This document shows, piece by piece, positions 26,505-35,248 of a DNA stretch of 64,000 nucleotides. Numbering within the stretch: position 1 is the stretch's first letter; each line of letters begins with the position of its first letter. Source of the DNA: Acidobacteriota bacterium (GTDB lineage: Bacteria > Acidobacteriota > UBA6911 > RPQK01 > JAJDTT01); contig JAPPLF010000039.1 in NCBI GenBank assembly GCA_028874215.1, positions 1-64,000 of the forward strand, given 5' to 3'. The notes beneath the pieces were generated by a model. The model worked only from the letters and a program-made list of their open reading frames with translations, made no database searches and was not told the DNA's origin. The position numbers were made by a program, and so were the translations under genes.

Positions 26505-27131
26505 TCAGAAGCCGACGGTCCGGTTTCCGGGCAGCCGGACGTGGCCGCCGATGAGGCGGTTTCCGCTCTTCTTGGTCTTCAGGTAGAAGAAACCCTCGAT
26601 GGTTTGGCCGGGAGCCACGGCGGCTGCTTGGATCTCGTACCGTTCCAACAGTTCCCGGAGTTCCTTCACCTTTCCCACATGGATGATCCCGGGGCCACCG
26701 CCGCCGCCGATCGTGGTCCGCCTCTCGCCGTAAGGACGCTGGCGGGGATTGAAGACGGGTCCGCCGGCCGAGGTCGACAGGCTGACGCCCGGGCCGCCTC
26801 CTCCGCCCTGGTAGTACTTGACCACCTTGGGAGTGAGCTCGGCAGCGCTGACACGTTTGATGGTCTTTCCCTTGGGTTCGTGCACGGTCATCCGTGCCGG
26901 GTCCAGCGAGAAAACATCGGCGGAAGAAGAGTTGCGGACCTGAACCCGGACCACGGCAAATCCCTCGTGGAAGACCTGGTAGGGGAAATCGTCGGGAAGG
27001 TCCCGCCGGACCAGGGAGGCGGCCGAAATGAAGATCCCTTTCTCGATCTCCACTTCGTCCGCTTGGACGGTCCCGGACAGCAGAAAAAGTGCGGCGGCGA
27101 ACATCGGGCCCACGGACAGTGATTTTCTCAT
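26505..27131 (-). CDS. Secreted hypothetical protein with Gly-rich loops
   Basis: 209 residues with a signal peptide (MRKSLSVGPMFAAALFLLSGTVQA). The mature part begins with a beta-sandwich-like stretch (YQVFHEGFAVVRVQVRNSSS) and contains two glycine-rich loops (QGGGGGPG and IGGGGGPG). The closing part (VAPGQTIEGFFYLKTKK) resembles the ending of small periplasmic beta-sandwich proteins. No family is recognised. It begins five bases after the stop of the sialidase-like gene, with GGAGGAAT inside that gene's end as ribosome site, so it is co-translated with it. Confidence 0.65.
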   Translation of the reverse strand: MRKSLSVGPMFAAALFLLSGTVQADEVEIEKGIFISAASLVRRDLPDDFPYQVFHEGFAVVRVQVRNSSSADVFSLDPARMTVHEPKGKTIKRVSAAELTPKVVKYYQGGGGGPGVSLSTSAGGPVFNPRQRPYGERRTTIGGGGGPGIIHVGKVKELRELLERYEIQAAAVAPGQTIEGFFYLKTKKSGNRLIGGHVRLPGNRTVGF

Positions 27132-27136
27132 GGCAT

Positions 27137-28294
27137 TTATTCCTCCACCGTCAACCGGGCGCAGCGTATGTGGGTGATGCAGGCTTGGGTGCACCACCAG
27201 CTTGCCAGGAGGTCTCCTCCCGGCAGACGAACCAAATTGGGCTTGCCGAAGGCGATGTTGTCATGACTGGCCGGGTATTCCGGCTTGTGATCGACACCCA
27301 GAAACTCCTGGCCGACGGCGTCCCAGACCATGACCTGGTGATCCAGGTCCCAACTCCGGCCCCCGTCTTCGCTGAGGGTCACCAGGACACCCGGCTTCAT
27401 CCTCTCCCGAATCGAATAGGCCGCCGCCAGCACTCCCTCTCCCAGATCCGCGGCCCAACTGGTCTGGGCCGGGATGGTGGTGGGACGGGGCGTCTCCCAG
27501 CGGGTCCCCGCCGTGTCGGAGCGGACGAAATGGAGGGGGAAATTCTCCTGGCCGCCGATGCTCTGGGTCCATTGAAGGGCGCAGACGCGGCCGTCCAACA
27601 TCCGGCTGTAGCGGCTGTGAGAGAACATCCGGGACGGGTCGCAAGCACTGGGGAAATCGATCTCCTCTCCCCACGTCGACCCGCCGTCCCGGGAGAACAG
27701 GGCAGAGCCCCTGATGTGCAGAGGAGAAGTGTCGTCCCACGATTTCCAGCGCTCCAACGCCAGGAACAGGGAACCGTCACTGAGTTCGATCACATTGGAC
27801 GGAGCGTCCGCCACTCCCCCGCCTCCCACTTGGATCGCCTGGGGAGGGGCCCAGGTTCGGCCCAGGTCCGAGGACCGGAACAGCACCAGCTCGAAGGGTT
27901 TCAGGCCTCCTGTCTCGGGATTGAACCGGAACAATTGATCCTGCGTGGCTCGAAACCGGTGGGCCACCAGGAGCAGGGTCCCGTCCCGGAGCAGCGTCCC
28001 ATGGGGCGCGCTGTAGGAATGGGGCGCGGTCTCCTGTTGCGGGTCCCAGAGGTCCCCCTCCTCGACCCAGGTTTCGCCGCCGTCCCGGGAGCGGAGCACG
28101 GCCAACCTTCCGTCCAGGGAGTAGAACGCCTGGCCCAAGCGGTAGAAACAGAGCAGTTCCCGTTCCGAGATGGGGACCACGTTGGGGAGATAGGCGCAGA
28201 CGGCCTGGTGTCCAGGATGAGGATTGCGGTAGAGAATGGATTCGAAAACGATTCTCAGCCGCCTCACCCCAACACTATGACCGAGAGGCCGCAT
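27137..28294 (-). CDS. Sialidase/BNR-repeat beta-propeller protein
   Basis: About 385 residues. Four Asp-box (BNR) motifs are visible: SRDGGETW, SSDLGRTW, SRDGGSTW and SEDGGRSW, spaced as in a six-bladed sialidase propeller. No signal peptide is apparent, so it may act in the cytoplasm. The catalytic Arg triad and Tyr of true sialidases cannot be confirmed by eye. The ATG at 28294 is preferred to an in-frame TTG at 28303. It lies in a minus-strand run with a second propeller protein, a racemase-like enzyme and a sodium symporter, which suggests uptake and processing of an acidic sugar or related acid. Confidence 0.8.
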   Translation of the reverse strand: MRPLGHSVGVRRLRIVFESILYRNPHPGHQAVCAYLPNVVPISERELLCFYRLGQAFYSLDGRLAVLRSRDGGETWVEEGDLWDPQQETAPHSYSAPHGTLLRDGTLLLVAHRFRATQDQLFRFNPETGGLKPFELVLFRSSDLGRTWAPPQAIQVGGGGVADAPSNVIELSDGSLFLALERWKSWDDTSPLHIRGSALFSRDGGSTWGEEIDFPSACDPSRMFSHSRYSRMLDGRVCALQWTQSIGGQENFPLHFVRSDTAGTRWETPRPTTIPAQTSWAADLGEGVLAAAYSIRERMKPGVLVTLSEDGGRSWDLDHQVMVWDAVGQEFLGVDHKPEYPASHDNIAFGKPNLVRLPGGDLLASWWCTQACITHIRCARLTVEE

Positions 28295-28595
28295 CACGGT
28301 CAACGATGGGCTCGGAATCCAACATCGAGAACCGAAAACGATTCGTTCAGACGGATTCCTCGCGCATTTCCGGCATAGGCGACCCTATCGGAGAAAGATC
28401 CGTGCGGTACTGAAACAATATTGTGAGTCGAGTAGAATAGATTCCGGTTGGCTTTTCCACCGGCGCAGGACGAGTCAGCCTAGAGCCCGCCGGGCGCCCC
28501 AACGCTCGGCGGGTTTGATTCGGGAAACCGTCACCGCGACCGCGCCGAGCCGGGACGGCGGGCGATTGCCGTCCCAATCCCACACCTCACGGTCA
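28295..28595. other. Gene-free gap between two propeller genes, with one hairpin
   Basis: No gene is seen. An inverted repeat CCCGCCG (28486-28492) / CGGCGGG (28507-28513) with a 14-base loop is the only structure. It has TTT on its plus-strand right side but no T-run on the minus strand, where the flanking genes lie, so it is not a convincing terminator for them. Confidence 0.4.
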
Positions 28596-30026
28596 TCAGG
28601 GAACGAACCGGAAGGCGTACAGGTGGGCGTCACGGATTCGGACCCGGAGGCGCACTGTCTTGCCGGCATGCCGAGAGAGGTCTAACCCTCCCCTCCACCT
28701 GGCGATACCGGCGATCTTGTTCCCCACCAGGGGTGCGCAGTCCTCCAGACTCAGGCCCTCCAGTGGGTCCCCGTCCTGGTCCTGCAGCTCCACCAGGAGA
28801 CTGCCTCCGCCGGAAGTGGCGTAGTTGAGTTCCAGACCCCGCCCCTGGAACCGGATGGGCCGGGTGGTGAACTCGCCGAAGCCGGAATCGGGTCCCTGCA
28901 CCGAGACGAAGCCGTCGGTCCGGAGGGTGCAGCGGCGGATCCGGGTTCTCTCCGAACGGAGCAGATCCGAGTAGTACATGGAGATCTCGCCTGGACCGGT
29001 GGGCACCACTCCGTGGCCCATGATGGGATTGCGGTCCACCCAGTTTTCCGGGTCCAGGTCCGGAGAGAGGAACGGCTTCCGGAATAGGCGGTCCCAGCGG
29101 ATCCCGTCCCGGCTGGAGGCGAACACGATATCGGCGAGTCCGGGGAGAGGCGCGTCTTCGTTTTCCCTGCGGTCCGGGTACAAGACCATGGGAAACATGA
29201 GGAAGGCCCGGGCCGCACGAAAATATTTGACGGCCGCATTGGTATAGAAGTGGAGGTCCTTCGGATCCCGCTCGTCGGCCGCGACCACCAGTTCCGGTTC
29301 CGACCAGTGCAGAAAGTCGGTGGATTCGGTCCGGCGGATGGCTCGGCGGCCCCCCTTGAAGGGGCCTTCCACCGATGAATCGACGCCCCTCAGATAGATG
29401 ACGAAGCGCCTCCTCTCGTCGTCCCAGAGCAGCGTGTTGTGGCTGTCGAAGGGACCCTTCCCGGGAGGGAGCAGTGGATTCGTGCGAACCGGCTGCCAAT
29501 GGATGCCGTCCCTCGAGACGAAACCGGAAATCCCCCCCACGCGGGAGATCATCTTGTAACGGGCCGAACTGCCCGGTTGCTGATTCGGATCCACGATGAC
29601 GCTGACGTTGGTGAAGTCCTTGGGGTCCCCGATGATGTTGTTCCGTGTCGAGCCCTTGCGGGAATAGACCCCCAGGTTCCGCCGGGTCCAAGTGATGCCG
29701 TCCCGGCTCTCGGCGTAGCAGGTCCAGACCGGATAGGGGGGCTCTTTCTCCGCGACCCGGTACCACATGCGATAGAGGCCCCGGTCCCGGACCACGCTGC
29801 TGTAGTGGAGTTCCTTGCCCTCCCACGGTTCAACACAGGAGAGAGAGACCTCCCGGGGTTGAGGCGGGTGGCGGGTGAGGCGGATCCCCTGCCGGGAGTC
29901 GAACCAGAAATCGTCCAGGAAGAGCTGGCGTTCGCTTCCCACGTCGACAACGGCTTGGCCCGGAAGCGATGGAATGGCGGCCAGGATCAGCAGGATCGTG
30001 CAGACCGCCGCGCCCGGATGTCTCAT
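28596..30026 (-). CDS. Secreted five-bladed-propeller, glycosidase-like protein
   Basis: 476 residues with a signal peptide (MRHPGAAVCTILLILAAIPSLPG). Repeated blades of the form SRDGIxW are seen three times (AESRDGITW, VSRDGIHW, SSRDGIRW), together with LFLDDFWFDSRQGI and LLWDDERRRFVIYLRG. This is the pattern of GH32/GH43-like five-bladed propellers that are common in Planctomycetes and Acidobacteriota. The last ~120 residues form a small beta-sandwich (LELNYATSGGGSLLVELQDQ). The ATG at 30026 follows GAGAG. A glycan-cleaving role is inferred from the fold only; catalytic acids were not assigned. Confidence 0.75.
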   Translation of the reverse strand: MRHPGAAVCTILLILAAIPSLPGQAVVDVGSERQLFLDDFWFDSRQGIRLTRHPPQPREVSLSCVEPWEGKELHYSSVVRDRGLYRMWYRVAEKEPPYPVWTCYAESRDGITWTRRNLGVYSRKGSTRNNIIGDPKDFTNVSVIVDPNQQPGSSARYKMISRVGGISGFVSRDGIHWQPVRTNPLLPPGKGPFDSHNTLLWDDERRRFVIYLRGVDSSVEGPFKGGRRAIRRTESTDFLHWSEPELVVAADERDPKDLHFYTNAAVKYFRAARAFLMFPMVLYPDRRENEDAPLPGLADIVFASSRDGIRWDRLFRKPFLSPDLDPENWVDRNPIMGHGVVPTGPGEISMYYSDLLRSERTRIRRCTLRTDGFVSVQGPDSGFGEFTTRPIRFQGRGLELNYATSGGGSLLVELQDQDGDPLEGLSLEDCAPLVGNKIAGIARWRGGLDLSRHAGKTVRLRVRIRDAHLYAFRFVP

Positions 30027-30045
30027 GCAACTCTCAAATCCGGAA

Positions 30046-30807
30046 TCAATCCCCCGCCAGGACGCCTCCGGCGAAGAGCCTTCCGCGCCCTTCAAGACAG
30101 GGTTCGATTCCCATCAACTGCAAGGCGTGCCAGGAGGTGACCTGATTCGCCGTGAGGACCGGCTTCCCCAGACCGGCCTCCATCTCGTCCAGGTGCAGAG
30201 CCAGCTTCTGACCGGTGCAACCGACGAAGACGGCGTCCGACTCCCCGACGTTGGAGGTCTCGGCCAATCTCCGGATGCGCTCGGGCGGGACGATGGAGTG
30301 GTCTTTCGGCAGGTTCAGAGCCAGGCTGTTCAACACCCGGACCCCATGATCCTGGATGAACTGGATGAAACGTCCCTCCACGTCGGGCATGTAGGGGCTG
30401 GCCAGGGTGACGCTGGAAATTCCCAGGGACTTGAAGGCCCGGATCATGGCGGTGCTGGTGGTGGTGGCCGGCTTGCCGGTCATGCGGGCGATCCGATCCG
30501 AGATGTCCAGATCTCCTCCCACGCCCCGGACGAAGCTGATGGTGGTGCAGTAATACGCGTAGCAATCGGGATCGTACTTGGAGAGCCTCCGGGCCGATTC
30601 CTCGATGTCGCCGTTTTCCGCCAGTTCGATTCCGGCGGGCACATGGGCTTCCTTGTCCCGGATGGGAGTGGCGCTGGACATGAGGCGAACTCCGCGCGGC
30701 ATGAACCGCCGGAACTCGTCCACCACCGCGTCGGCCTCAACGTCCACCCAGGCATCGTCGGGATAGACGGCCCCGAGCAACGGCTTCCGGTCTACCGAAT
30801 CAGTCAT
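30046..30807 (-). CDS. Asp/Glu racemase-superfamily enzyme (maleate isomerase-like)
   Basis: 253 residues. Two catalytic cysteines in the expected places, YYCTTISFVRG near residue 90 and VFVGCTGQK near residue 195, define the cofactor-independent racemase/isomerase superfamily. The closest pattern is the maleate cis-trans isomerase / arylmalonate decarboxylase group (SATPIRDKEAHVP; TTTSTAMIRAFKSLGI; TANQVTSWHALQLMGI). It would isomerise or decarboxylate a small dicarboxylic acid in the cytoplasm. It follows a sodium/solute symporter gene (86-base gap) on the same strand, which may bring in its substrate. Confidence 0.88.
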   Translation of the reverse strand: MTDSVDRKPLLGAVYPDDAWVDVEADAVVDEFRRFMPRGVRLMSSATPIRDKEAHVPAGIELAENGDIEESARRLSKYDPDCYAYYCTTISFVRGVGGDLDISDRIARMTGKPATTTSTAMIRAFKSLGISSVTLASPYMPDVEGRFIQFIQDHGVRVLNSLALNLPKDHSIVPPERIRRLAETSNVGESDAVFVGCTGQKLALHLDEMEAGLGKPVLTANQVTSWHALQLMGIEPCLEGRGRLFAGGVLAGD

Positions 30808-30893
30808 GAGTCACTCTCCCTTGGTTCCTGATGGTGAGGCGAATCTTAACAAGTCGGGGCGAAAGTCTCTACGATCCGGCCAGGCTCCCAGGA

Positions 30894-32387
30894 TCAGGAA
30901 CGCTTTGACGGCGCCGGGCCCAGGACCGTCGTGGCGCCGACCGCCACCCCCACCGTCACCGTGGTCGAGACCGGAATGACCCACATCCAGGCCAGCTCGG
31001 GAAGGCCGAACAGCCAATGGCCCTGGGCCCAGAGAAATCCCACCAGGATTCCGCAGAGCGCGCTCCCCATGGCCACCCGGGCGCTGCAGCGGATCCCCAG
31101 CATGGCGATGAGCATGAGTCCTCCCAGGCTTCCCACCAGAAAACTGGTGACCCGCCCCTGGATGTCGAACAGGTTCCCCCTCTGCTCCTCGGGGATCCGG
31201 TACAGGAGCAGGCAAAGGGCCATTGCCAGTCCGCCCACCGCCGCGGTGACCACCCGGGCCAGGAACAGCTCCCGGCGCGGCGTGGGAACGGCGCTCCTGA
31301 ACCGGCGGTAGAAATCGGTGACCACCACCGAGGAGATGGAGTTCATCCCCGAGTCCAGGCTGGACATGGCGGCCGAAAAGAGGGCCGCCACCACCAGTCC
31401 CGCCAGCCCCCGGGGCAGGATGTGCCGAATGAAGTGGGGGAAGACCAGGTCGGGGTCGTCGGGAATGGCGGCCTGGTAGTAGGAGTAGAGGGCGATTCCG
31501 CAGAGGGAGAGGATCAAGGTCAGGACGACCCCGCCGGCCAGGTTGCACAGGAAGGCCCGGCGGGAGGCCTGAAGCGACTCGGTGGCCAGGAACCGCTGGA
31601 CCGCCACCTGGTCCGAGCTGGCGGTGGCCAGCCACCAGAACAGGGTCCAGCAGCCCATGCCCACCAGGCTCAGCCGAACCGTGGGGTCGAAGCTGAAGAC
31701 CGGTTGCGACGGCGTGTCGGCCGCCATCATGTCGTTCCACCACGTCGCCGGACCGGTGCCCGAGTCGACGGCCACATAGATGACGGTGAAGATGGCGCCG
31801 CCCAGGAGAATGAAGAACTGGACCACGTCGGTCCAGATGACCGCCCGCAGGCCTCCCAGGACCGTGTAGAAGACGCCGATGGCCACCAGGCCCAGGACCA
31901 CGGTGCTGAAGGAGAGTCCGCAGATCTTGGACAGGGCCAGCGAGGCGGTGAACAGGACCATCCCCATCCAGGCGGTCCGGATCAAGACGAAGAGGGACGC
32001 GCCGAAGAGCCGGGTGGCCAGGTCGAACCTCCGCTCCAGGTACTCGTAGGCGGTGGTCAACCGGAGCCGCATGAGATAGGGGAGGATGAGATAGCTGACC
32101 AGGAAGAAGACCAGAGGGTAGGAGAGGAACTGGGCGTTGGCTCCAACGCCGTTCTTGATCATCTCTCCCGGCGTGGAGAGGTAGGTGACGGTGGAGAGAA
32201 CCGTGGCGACGATGCTGACGCCGACGGAAAACCAGGGCAGGCGCCGTCCCGCCAGGAAGTAGTCCTCGGTGCTCTTCTGGCGCCGCCCGTAGTAGAACCC
32301 GACCCAGATCACCACCGCGAAGTAGGCGGCGATGGCGGCAAAGTCGACGGCGTGGAGGCTCTGAAAACGGTCCAGGACGGGAGTCAT
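30894..32387 (-). CDS. Sodium:solute symporter (SSS family)
   Basis: 497 residues with about 13 transmembrane helices. Family marks: DYFLAGRRLPWFSVGVSIVA near residue 43, the LTTAYEYLERRFD segment after helix 3, YTVLGGLRAVIWTDVVQFF near residue 175, and SSLDSGMNSISSVVVTDFYR near residue 340, where Ser residues form the sodium site. It is a sodium-driven importer; the substrate is unknown. It is the first gene of a minus-strand set with a racemase-like enzyme and two propeller proteins, so a carboxylated compound released by the hydrolases is a fair guess. Confidence 0.92.
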   Translation of the reverse strand: MTPVLDRFQSLHAVDFAAIAAYFAVVIWVGFYYGRRQKSTEDYFLAGRRLPWFSVGVSIVATVLSTVTYLSTPGEMIKNGVGANAQFLSYPLVFFLVSYLILPYLMRLRLTTAYEYLERRFDLATRLFGASLFVLIRTAWMGMVLFTASLALSKICGLSFSTVVLGLVAIGVFYTVLGGLRAVIWTDVVQFFILLGGAIFTVIYVAVDSGTGPATWWNDMMAADTPSQPVFSFDPTVRLSLVGMGCWTLFWWLATASSDQVAVQRFLATESLQASRRAFLCNLAGGVVLTLILSLCGIALYSYYQAAIPDDPDLVFPHFIRHILPRGLAGLVVAALFSAAMSSLDSGMNSISSVVVTDFYRRFRSAVPTPRRELFLARVVTAAVGGLAMALCLLLYRIPEEQRGNLFDIQGRVTSFLVGSLGGLMLIAMLGIRCSARVAMGSALCGILVGFLWAQGHWLFGLPELAWMWVIPVSTTVTVGVAVGATTVLGPAPSKRS

Positions 32388-32433
32388 GCAGGTGGGGCCA
32401 CGTCAATCACGGAGAGTTTGGAGGCGGGCCTCT

Positions 32434-32838
32434 TCACGTCCGCAATACCATTCCATCCGGAATCCGAAACCCAAGCGTCTTTGCCACGAACGCTTGCTGT
32501 TTGTCGAGTGTGACGAAAGAAACACGGCTGGGATCGATAGCCACAAACAAAGCCGTCGCGACGTGCCAGAGATCGGCACCCTTCAAGTAACCAGCTTGCA
32601 GGGCTGTTGAGTATTCCGGCGTCAAGGGCCGCTCCGGCAAAACCCAGTCGATACGGGTGATGAGACTCGGCGAAAATTCGACCTTCTCCCGTGAGAACAC
32701 AGCCCGCAGTTCCGCCTCCAGGAGGTTGGAAGAATGCAGACGATCGAATCCTCGCAGCCGGTGGTCCAGGGTCAACGCGCCTGGCTCGCCTAAGGCGATG
32801 GCGGCTACCGCGGAAGTGTCTACGTAAGCGACGCTCAT
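32434..32838 (-). CDS. VapC-type PIN-domain toxin
   Basis: 134 residues. The PIN acidic residues are in place: AYVDTSAVAAIAL at the N-terminus, LLEAELRAVFSRE near residue 45, and KGADLWHVATAL near residue 87 followed by SFVTLDKQQAFVAKTLGF. It should be a magnesium-dependent RNase acting on tRNA or other RNA. Its start overlaps the stop of the upstream antitoxin by four bases on the same strand. Unlike three other VapC genes in this window it looks intact. Confidence 0.9.
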   Translation of the reverse strand: MSVAYVDTSAVAAIALGEPGALTLDHRLRGFDRLHSSNLLEAELRAVFSREKVEFSPSLITRIDWVLPERPLTPEYSTALQAGYLKGADLWHVATALFVAIDPSRVSFVTLDKQQAFVAKTLGFRIPDGMVLRT

Positions 32839-33116
32839 TCGCCCCGTTCCGCCAGAAAGCGTTTGAGTGCACCAGGACGCCGGGCCACTGTCGTGATCGG
32901 TTCCGCCGGCGCAGTCGAGCGCACCAGGACACCCCGCCGTTCGAGCTCTTCAAGCCGCTCCTCAATGGTCGTGGGTTCAGGGGCGATCGGCCGAATCTCG
33001 GCCACGGGCTTTCCTCGATAGGAGACCATGATCGTCTTACCGGCGCGCACCTGGCGAAGAATCTCGGAGAAGCGCGCCTTCGCTTCATAGGTGGAATAGA
33101 TTGTCGGCATGAGCAT
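32835..33116 (-). CDS. Phd/YefM-type antitoxin
   Basis: 91-93 residues. TIYSTYEAKARFSEILRQV and KTIMVSYRGKPVAEIRPI form the Phd/YefM DNA-binding domain; the tail (TVARRPGALKRFLAERGE) binds the toxin. Two start codons are possible: ATG at 33116 or ATG at 33110, neither with a clear ribosome site. The family pattern favours 33110. It directly precedes and overlaps the intact VapC gene on the minus strand. Confidence 0.88.
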   Translation of the reverse strand: MLMPTIYSTYEAKARFSEILRQVRAGKTIMVSYRGKPVAEIRPIAPEPTTIEERLEELERRGVLVRSTAPAEPITTVARRPGALKRFLAERGE

Positions 33117-33252
33117 AGCATAACCGGTCAGACTAGTCAGAACAAACCAAGAAATTGCCCGTTGAAAAAAACCAGCGACTGCCAGGGCGCCAGATCATAC
33201 GGGGGGCCCAAATTAAACTCCTATTTCCTTAACGAACGCCGCTGGAAATCCG

Positions 33253-34251
33253 TTACTCCTTCCAGACCCGCTCGAAGAGCCGGTAGACGTTGAGCCCCAT
33301 GATCTTCTGCACGTCTTCCCCGGAGTAGCCCCGGCCCGCCAGGCCCGCCGTCAGGTTCGGCATCTCGTCGGCCCGGGTGATCCCGTCGGGCAGGGGAATG
33401 GGATAGGGAAGCGGAAACACGGTGGAGCCCTTGAGCTTGCCGGCCATGAGCCAGTGGAACCACTCGGCAGTATGCAGCTCGGTGAAATCCAGGCCGATGC
33501 CCACCGAGTCGATGCCCACCAGGTCGACCCAGTAGTCGACCACGTCCAGCACGTCCTCCAGAGTCGAATCGTAGCCGCGGGCCAGGAAGGTGGGGAAGCT
33601 GTTGGCGCCGACGATTCCTCCCGTGGCCACCAGGGCCTTCACCTCCTCGTCGGTCTTGTTCCGGGGATGATCGCACAGGGTCCGGGGATTGGTGTGGCTG
33701 AACCAGACCGGGTCGTCGGAGGTCTCGATGGCGTCCATGGTGGTCCGGTGGCCCACGTGGGACAGGTCGACGACCATGCCCAGGCGGTTCATCTCGGCCA
33801 CCAGGTCCACCCCGAACTGGCTCAGGCCCACGTCCCGGCGCTCGTAGCAGCCGGCCCCCACCAGGTTCAGGTCGTTGTAGGTGATCTGGATCGCCCGGAC
33901 CCCGAGCCGGTGGAAGACCTCCACCAGGTCCAGGTCGTCCTCGATGGGGGAGGAGTTCTGGAAGCCGAAGATGACCCCCACCCGGCCCTCCTCCTTGGCT
34001 TTCCGGATGTCGTCGAGACAGGTCACCTGCCGGATATACCGGGAGTAGGTGTCGAAGTCCTTGTAGAAGCGGGCGATGTTTCGCAGGGTCCCGTGCGTCC
34101 CCTCCCAGACCGCCACCGTGGCGTTGATGGCGGTGAGCCCGCCCTCGTGGAGATGGCGGTAGACCGCTTCCTCCCCCCAACGGCTGACGTTGAGGCCGTC
34201 GATCACGATGGACCGCTCATGGATTTCCCTTGCCCTCGATTCGGTTGCCAT
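33253..34251 (-). CDS. Renal-dipeptidase (M19) family protein with altered metal site
   Basis: 332 residues of the M19 membrane-dipeptidase fold (TIM barrel). The His ligands in VDLSHVGHRTTMDAIE and VWFSHTNPRTLCDHP, and the Asp in GIGLDFTE, are present. The first metal motif, HxD in classical members, reads DGLNVSRW here, so both ligands are replaced. Related uncharacterised M19 proteins share this opening, so it is a subfamily trait rather than a mutation. Dipeptidase activity is therefore doubtful. The ATG at 34251 is fixed by AAGGAGGAT; a GTG further upstream reads through this ribosome site. No signal peptide is seen. Confidence 0.85.
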   Translation of the reverse strand: MATESRAREIHERSIVIDGLNVSRWGEEAVYRHLHEGGLTAINATVAVWEGTHGTLRNIARFYKDFDTYSRYIRQVTCLDDIRKAKEEGRVGVIFGFQNSSPIEDDLDLVEVFHRLGVRAIQITYNDLNLVGAGCYERRDVGLSQFGVDLVAEMNRLGMVVDLSHVGHRTTMDAIETSDDPVWFSHTNPRTLCDHPRNKTDEEVKALVATGGIVGANSFPTFLARGYDSTLEDVLDVVDYWVDLVGIDSVGIGLDFTELHTAEWFHWLMAGKLKGSTVFPLPYPIPLPDGITRADEMPNLTAGLAGRGYSGEDVQKIMGLNVYRLFERVWKE

Positions 34252-34293
34252 TGACCTATCCTCCTTCACGATCCCTCTCCCTCTCCGCTCGCT

Positions 34294-34683
34294 TCAATTC
34301 CGGCTTCGCGGTCCCGATTCCCGAACCGCTTCGCAGACGTCCTTGACGATGTTGCCGGAACTGCGGACTCCGCCTCGGGAATACACCAGATTGCCTTGCG
34401 CGTCCCACAGCAGCACGAAGTGCCTCCCCTCGAACTCGAACCAGGCAGTGAAGTCTGCGAGATCCTCCCTGGAGGTCGGCAAGACACCGAGACACTCTTT
34501 CCGGTCAAAATTCATGACGTACTCACACCGGGTCGGGCCCTCATCGTCGTCCGGCGCAAAGTCGGAAATCGGCGCCACGAAAACCCGATATTGCTTCTGT
34601 GCCGCGGGCGGCGTCGACAGTAAGGAAAGGCCTTGCAGGACCGTGAACCCAGCGATCCACCACATCCAGGACAACTTTTTCAT
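34294..34683 (-). CDS. Small secreted hypothetical protein
   Basis: 129 residues with a signal peptide (MKKLSWMWWIAGFTVLQGLS). The mature part has three cysteines and a beta-rich core (AWFEFEGRHFVLLWDAQGNL) that reads like a small redox or binding domain, but no family is recognised. It lies 42 bases upstream of the M19-family gene on the same strand, so co-expression is possible. GGAGGTA stands before its ATG. Confidence 0.6.
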   Translation of the reverse strand: MKKLSWMWWIAGFTVLQGLSLLSTPPAAQKQYRVFVAPISDFAPDDDEGPTRCEYVMNFDRKECLGVLPTSREDLADFTAWFEFEGRHFVLLWDAQGNLVYSRGGVRSSGNIVKDVCEAVRESGPRSRN

Positions 34684-34990
34684 GGAAATACCTCCTGTTC
34701 GCCGGTTGGCCTCCTCTTCGCCAGATAACGTCCGGCCAGCTCCCGGCAGCCGCGACGGCCGGGCCGCGCGCGCGGCCTACGCTGCATCGTGGATCCGGAC
34801 CGCCCGGCAGCGCCGAAACCGGCTGACCACCGGAACAACGGCTCGACTATAGCAGTCTCCGGTGCAAGTCCCACGCAGGCCCGAGACCGGCATGGACACC
34901 AGCCGATTCGGGAGCTTTGGGGGGAGGACGACGAGCCGGCATTCCTTGATTGAAGGGGGTATCTTGGATATAGTTCGCCGTCATCAATGC
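34684..34990. other. Gene-free stretch before tRNA-Asn, with a GC palindrome
   Basis: No gene is seen in these 307 bases. A perfect 16-base palindrome, GGCCGCGCGCGCGGCC, lies at 34762-34777. The last part, rich in A and T just before the tRNA, may hold its promoter, but no clear -10/-35 pair can be named. Confidence 0.4.
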
Positions 34991-35068
<78 letters not shown>

Positions 35069-35248
35069 CCTCCCGTTGCGCACTTCCGCGGCGATCCAAT
35101 CCACGAAACACCACGGCGGGTGATTCCTTCGGGCGAATTCTGCAACTGGATCGGCCGACCCGGTTCTCCAGCCCGAGGAAGGGTCTGTTCCGACCGATAA
35201 ACATGAAAATCAATATCTCCACTTCTGATTTTCCCGTATAATGGCCGA

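Noticed and set aside
28486-28513. Hairpin considered as a transcription terminator
   Set aside because: The T-run is short and on the plus strand, while both neighbouring genes are on the minus strand.
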